DNA of 11,440 nucleotides. Source: Falciphora oryzae (lineage: Eukaryota; Ascomycota; Sordariomycetes; Magnaporthales; Magnaporthaceae). The notes under the pieces were generated by a model. The model had not been told where the DNA came from. It did not search any database and saw nothing but the letters and a program-made list of their open reading frames with translations. The DNA is taken from NCBI GenBank assembly GCA_000733355.1, contig JNVV01000037.1, forward strand, positions 368,670 to 380,109. Direction: 5' to 3'. Shown one piece after another: positions 7,107 through 11,440 of the stretch. Positions within the stretch are counted from its first letter, which is position 1. The number at the start of each line of letters is the position of its first letter. Position numbers and translations under genes: made by a program.

Positions 7107-10100
7107 GTACAAAGCCCAAAATGGACTCGTGAATTCGCACACTTGGTGATTGGTTCCTTGCTAACAGGTTACGTAGTGGCTTCACCGCATTGCCTTTAGC
7201 TTCGGGGCTTTTGAGGGCAATTATCTGAACAACGGCAAGAAGGAGAACTTTATCTTTGGGACCAGTGAGGCCAACAGCTGGATGACGTACTACGAGAAGG
7301 CGGTCCAGAGCCTCATGAGGCTGGAATCGGACAAGAGGGCCAGCGCCCCGGCGAAGCGCGCGAAGGGTGCGAAGGGTGCCGTGACGAGTGTCTCGGATGC
7401 CGAGGGGACCATTGCGACCGAGGTATTGAATGCGGAGTACTACGTGCAAGATATGAGGGGCGGCAAGATCACGTACGAGGGCATCCCCAGGGCCAGCCTC
7501 GACCTCGACACGGTCAACACGGCCCCTTGGCTGCGGCTCTCGCTGCAGTGGGACGCCGAGTTCGAAGACAACCTCGTTCTCCTCGGAAAGCCCTTCAGGG
7601 TGAAGGCCAGGTTCCACATGTTTTGCCGGCCCTTCTTCACAAGCGTCGAGAATCGCCTCGTCGACCACTACCTCGACGTCAAGTCGGGCGCCATCCCCTC
7701 CAGGAAGGGCAAGAGGAAGACGGTGGTCGAGCTGGTTAACGACAAGCTGGCGCGCTTGTCACTGGCCGGCGGGCCGGCTGTGTCGCACCTTTTGGCCGCC
7801 CCGCCCGACCACACGGGCATGTGGCACGCCATCGTCAACGATTCGGGGGGCGTCACCACGTCCAAGGGCGTCGAGGTCCAGAACCCCTTTCTCGCCACCG
7901 TCAAAGCGCCGTCCTCGCCCGGGGCCGAGCCGGCGGCGCCACTCCAGTTGCAGCCCCTGAAGATGGCTCATGCCGTTACCGTTCCGCTGGTAACGAGATC
8001 CATCCGGCTGGCGGGCGCTCCCGCAAAGCCCGACGCGGCCAGAATAGAAGCCGTGGTGGCCGGCAACGGCCCAGCGACAGGCAATAGCACGGCGTTCCAG
8101 CCGCCGGCGGGCTTTATGTCGGGAGGAACTGTGAAGCTCTTTGGCCTCGTCGACGCGACGCTGTACCAATTCCACACTGACGGCGGCAGCTTCGATCCGG
8201 ACTTCCGCTACGAGATCGTCACAATCAACAACACGCTGTCCCTCGGCAGCATCGAGCCCGCGCTGGCCAGCTCGGCCTTCAACGCTGTCAAGCTCGAGGC
8301 CGGCCGCATCACGTACCTCAACATGCCGCTCGACGACGACACGCCGGCCGGCCTGACGCTCGAGGCCGACATCGTCTTTGACGGCGCGCTGGCCGACGTC
8401 AACACGGTGCTGTCGGCCGTCTTCGGGCAGAAGAACCCCCGGATCCACATGAGCGCCTCGCTCGGCTACGACTTTGACGTCGCCGCCCCCTTCCGCCGCG
8501 AGCCCTTCGCGCTGGCCGGCAGCCTGCCGGGCATCTCGGTCCGGCTCGGCACCGAAAGCCTGCACGTCGAGCTCACGGAGCTGGGCGTCAAGCTGTACGC
8601 GTCGCCGTGCGTCGACATCGTCGGCGGTAAGTACGCCCACAGCTTCAACTTCGACTACCGCTTCTTCGGCACGGCCAACCTGGCGCTGCCGGGCACGGCC
8701 GCCCCGATGGCGCTGGCGTACGATTTGCGCAATTACGGCGACTTTCTGTCCCTGAACCTGAGCCTAGCCGACCCGTGGGTTAACGCTTGCGGGATTACTG
8801 GTCTCACGGTATGTCGCTCCTCTGTCGTGGCGACAAACATGAAAAGGCGTCGAGGACAAATGCTGACCGAATTCAACCAGCTCTCGGAATTACAGCTTGG
8901 CGTCCAGCTTCCTAGGGGCCAGGCTCCCGGCTCCCACTTCGCCTTCAGCCTTGGTGCAAGCCTTACACTTGACACCGTCGCGATAGCTCTGCATGGGACG
9001 TATGGGGCTGGTAAGCTAGCAGACCGTGTAGCTATCGCAAGCGGGACCCGTGACGGCTAACTCCGCGGCAGATGGATTTACCCTAGGAGCGGATCTGGAA
9101 AACTTCACACTCGAGTAAGTCAGCGGTGGTGCCCTCGGAATAACTGACGCGCGCGGACGGACGACAGGGGCTGACACTCCCGCCTTTTTCAAGCGACCTG
9201 GCCGAGATCTTCACGAGCATCTCCGGCGAGAATTTTGACTGGCTGGACTTCGACGTGACGTTCGACTCGCTCAGTGTGCTCGTCGTGGGCGGGTCGCACG
9301 CGTCCGTCACGCTCAGCGGCGCCGTCACCATCGGTGGCTACACGGCGGCGAGCGCCACCATCACGGTCGACTCGACGGGCATCAGCATCCGGGGCGCCGT
9401 GTCCGACGTGAAGATCGGGGACGTGACCATCTCGCAGGCGGCGCTCGAGGTCGAGCTGCACAAGGAGTCGTCGGGCGTGCCGTCGTCGTTCCAGGTCGTG
9501 GGCGTCTTCCACGTCGTGTCCGGGCTCCAGATCTCAGTCGGCCTGTCGCTCGTCGCCGACGACGCCGGCAAGCTCAAGTCGTGGTCAGTCTACGGCGAGG
9601 TCGACGGCAACCTGCAGCTGTCCAAGATCGCGCCGTTCCTGAGCAGCGTGCCTGAGCTCGACATGGTGCTCACGCAGGTAGCTGTCATTGCGTCGTCAGA
9701 TGCCGAGGCGGCCGGCAGCATCGGTATCGCCGGGAACCGGTTCAAATATCCCGTCAAAAAGGGTGAGTTGCTCCCCAACCCCCGTCGAACAGGGGGCCTT
9801 GTCTACCTTGGTCAACGCCGGGCCTCAACTTTTGGCTGACCCGACCCATGCTTCAACGTTGTTTGACCTGGCTTTTAGGCATCCAAATCTGCGCCACAAT
9901 TGACAAGATTGGCCTTGTCGACAAGCTTCTCGGCGGTGCCGACGCCGGCTTCATCTTTGCCTGCGCCATCGGCTCGGGAGCGGCGGAAAATCTTATGATA
10001 TACTTCCCCGGACAGCGCACGGTGCGTGATGCCTGATGCGTTCCTCTTCCGCCGACTCTTCGTGCTACTGCGGACCGTCTGACTTCTGTGTCCCGTTCTA

Positions 10101-11440
10101 GTTCAACCTCGGAAGCGGCCTCACCACGGGCCCGCTCGCGCTCGAGATCCAGGCCGCTGTCGGGGCCACTCCACCCCGGCTCATGCTCCAGGCCGGCCTG
10201 AACGTCTCGGTGCCGCACCAAACGACGCCTCTCGTGTTCGAGCTCGGCCTGGCTCTGGGCCCCAACTCGGCCGAGGGCTCTGCCGAGATGAATGGATGGT
10301 GGAACGACCCGTTCGGCATCAGCGACAAGATCGCCATCGGCCCCGTCCTATCCATTGCCATCGAGATCCAGTACGGTGACGCGCTGCCTTCCTCTCTCGG
10401 CATGCAGGGCGGCGTCAAGGTGGGAGACGAGGATGTCCAGGTCGCCTTCAAGATTGGCGACCAGCCGCTTCTCAAGGCGTCCACCAACAAGCTGGTCCTG
10501 TCCGACCTCGTCAAGTTCGCCGGGCAGCTCGCCAGCATCTCGCTGCCCTCGATCCCAAATGACGTGCTGGCGCTTTACAACGTCGACTTCTACCTGTCAA
10601 CCGGCGTGTTCCTCGGCGACCAGTTCTTTCCGGCCGGGGCCAGCTTCCAGGGCGCCGTGAGGCTCTTTGGCTACAATGCGAACATGAAGTGCCAGGTCGG
10701 CCAGGGTCTGGACATTGAGGCCGCAATGGACGCCCTGTCTCTCGGCCCGCTCAAGGTGTCCGGTGCGACGGGTCCGAACCCCTCGGCCCAGATCAAGATC
10801 TCCCCGTCAGAGCAGCAGGTCAACATCGACGGCTTCGTCGACTTCCTCGGCGTCGAGAAGCAGAAAATATCCGTCCAGGCCGAGCTCCTGCCCCAGCTCA
10901 ACCTACACTTCAGCATGACCATGAAGTTCATCGACGCATTGCAGTTCCAGCTCGTGGGCGCCATGGCCGGCACGCCGTCCTTCTCCGACATCTCCAGCCT
11001 CGACTTCACCCTGACGGCGACCATGCAGCAGGACATCCTTACGTACCTGGCAACACAGGCCAACGTGCAGTTCGCCCTGGCCAAGCACGCCGTCGACACG
11101 GGTATCACGGACGCCAAGGCCAAGGTGGCCGCGGCGCAGCTTGCCTTCAACAACGCGCTCGCCGGCGCGCAGAAGAACCTCGACAACGCACAGGCGTCCT
11201 GGACGGCCTACAGCGCGTCGGCTACCGCGGCGCTCGCCAAGACGCGGGCCGACGCGGCCGCGCAGACGGCGGCGCTGCAGGCCAAGCTTGCCGCTGCCAG
11301 CAAGAGCTACGCGGACCAGGTGACGGCCGCGCAGAACAACCTGGCCAGCGCAACTGCGGCGGCTGCCGCGGCAAACAAGGCTGCGCAGGACGCGCTCGCG
11401 ACGGCGCAGACGGAGTCGGATGCGAGGATTGCTTCGGCGC
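5330..11440 (+). CDS. Very large multi-exon gene for an uncharacterised beta-rich repeat protein (3' end outside window)
   Basis: I do not recognise this family. Exons: 5330-5542, 5623-5992, 6075-6169, 6247-6357, 6432-6623, 6684-7106, 7177-8808, 8881-9010, 9072-9114, 9194-9762, 9879-10021, 10102-11440. Joined, they give 5260 nt, 1753 complete codons with no stop, still open at the edge. Start: ATG 5330 is the first ATG in frame and has G at -3; the protein begins MSSEEDIATW with no signal peptide, and no long membrane helix is apparent. Order: residues 1-468, a mixed unique region; 469-1012, a long exon with two basic linkers (521-534, 644-649) and then strand-like alternation of hydrophobic and polar residues; 811-1475, four copies of a roughly 40-residue module; 1621 to the edge, an alanine-rich coiled coil. 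It contains few cysteines. A large structural or scaffold-like intracellular protein is plausible, but no catalytic motif is visible. Exon structure is well supported; function is not. Confidence 0.85.
7333..7719 (+). other. Two basic linker patches in the large protein
   Basis: Residues 521-534 (DKRASAPAKRAKGAKGA region, 7333-7374) and 644-649 (SRKGKRKT region, 7702-7719) are lysine/arginine clusters in an otherwise neutral to acidic protein. They fit a nuclear localisation signal, a flexible linker exposed to proteases, or a nucleic-acid contact. KR pairs are also Kex2 sites in secreted proteins, but no signal peptide is present, so that reading is unlikely. Confidence 0.45.
8203..8322 (+). 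repeat. Protein repeat module, copy 1 (most diverged)
   Basis: Residues about 811-850: a strand (FRYEIVTI), then NTLSLGSIEPAL, then a strand ending ITYLN. It follows the pattern of the later copies (strand, polar turn, L-x-L, short helix, strand) but without their proline-containing spacer. This copy is the least certain. Confidence 0.35.
9077..9289 (+). repeat. Protein repeat module, copy 2
   Basis: Residues about 1058-1102, encoded across the 79-nt intron 9115-9193. Pattern: FTLGADLENFTLDDLAEIF, a loop, then WLDFDVTFDSLSVLVV. The L-x-L-x-x-L-A-x-I/F helix start and the following paired strands match copies 3 and 4. Confidence 0.5.
9579..9701 (+). repeat. Protein repeat module, copy 3
   Basis: Residues about 1199-1239: WSVYGEVDGNLQLSKIAPFL, then SSVPELDMVLTQVAVIAS. 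It aligns with copy 2 through the strand, polar turn, L-x-L-S/D-x-x-A helix, proline-containing spacer and final strand. Confidence 0.5.
10462..10605 (+). repeat. Protein repeat module, copy 4
   Basis: Residues about 1428-1475: LLKASTNKLVLSDLVKFAGQ, then a spacer with SLPSIPNDV, then LALYNVDFYLS. The NKLVLSDLVKF segment corresponds to GNLQLSKIAPF of copy 3 and ENFTLDDLAEIF of copy 2. Confidence 0.5.
11041..11440 (+). other. Alanine-rich coiled coil at the C-terminal side of the large protein
   Basis: From residue about 1621 to the edge (1753) the strand-like pattern gives way to helix-forming sequence made largely of A, Q, K, D, N, T and L, for example DAKAKVAAAQLAF and QAKLAAASKSYADQ. Alanine and leucine recur at roughly heptad spacing, as in long coiled coils or amphipathic helices. 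No glycine or proline breaks it after about residue 1660. The segment is not complete, so length and what follows are unknown. The DNA is correspondingly rich in GCG/GCC and has short GCCGCGCAGA repeats. Confidence 0.7.

Larger units (their letters stand above)
5543..10101 (+). other. Eleven spliceosomal introns of the large gene
   Basis: Introns: 5543-5622 (GTTTGT), 5993-6074 (GTTTGT), 6170-6246 (GTAAGT), 6358-6431 (GTGAGC), 6624-6683 (GTAAGC), 7107-7176 (GTACAA), 8809-8880 (GTATGT), 9011-9071 (GTAAGC), 9115-9193 (GTAAGT), 9763-9878 (GTGAGT), 10022-10101 (GTGCGT). Ten are 60-82 nt; the tenth is 116 nt. All end in AG; the ninth ends in AAG, the others in CAG or TAG. CTAAC or CTGAC branch sites are visible in introns 4-9 and 11; CTCAC serves introns 1 and 2. 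Each donor phase matches its acceptor phase, which fixes choices where two AGs compete: 5622 over 5629, and 9193 over 9167, the latter choice otherwise meeting a stop. Weakest calls are the GTACAA donor and the branch sites of introns 3 and 10. Confidence 0.8.

Noticed and set aside
7057..8640. Long minus-strand open frames (7057-7668 and 7759-8640) opposite the large gene
   Set aside because: They are shadows produced by G/C-ending codons on the plus strand. They are rich in R, V, E, D and G without protein-like pattern, and the plus-strand reading is supported by splice phases.
9115..9167. Alternative acceptor CAG at 9165-9167 for intron 9
   Set aside because: It gives a TGA two codons later. 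The AAG acceptor at 9193, after CTGAC and a T-run, restores the frame.

Overview
The window looks like nuclear DNA of a filamentous ascomycete (Pezizomycotina, probably a Sordariomycete; the class is inference). The reasons are short introns of 60-116 nt with GTNNGN-type donors and CTRAC or CTCAC branch sites, G/C-ending codons in most exons, an F-box protein of a type expanded in these fungi, a decayed Fot1/pogo-type transposase, and long non-coding spacers with microsatellites. I see no bacterial operon structure, rRNA, convincing tRNA or CRISPR array.

Layout. 1-58 is a compound GA/GT/T microsatellite. 59-1707 has no gene I can support; it holds two inverted repeats, one built from two CACGTG cores. 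1708-2754 (minus strand) encodes an F-box protein with an unusual N-terminal CCHC-like cluster. 2755-3660 is a transposon graveyard: a plus-strand fragment that vaguely resembles a retroelement gag, possibly interrupted at about 3150 by the 5' end of a pogo-type DNA transposon whose transposase breaks by frameshift near 3470. 3661-5329 is spacer with several perfect palindromes, a (CT)19 array and, near its right end, a pair of identical 10-bp elements carrying inverted CCAAT boxes.

5330 to the right edge is one very large plus-strand gene cut off by the window. I resolve twelve exons and eleven introns, all phase-consistent, giving 1753 complete codons without a stop. The predicted protein has no signal peptide and no domain I can name. 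It has a unique N-terminal region, a long region of alternating hydrophobic residues that should be mostly beta strand, four diverged copies of a roughly 40-residue module, and an alanine-rich coiled coil running off the edge. This gene is the best candidate for something undescribed.

The F-box gene and the large gene lie on opposite strands and are separated by about 2.6 kb of transposon debris and spacer. Nothing in the sequence says they work together.
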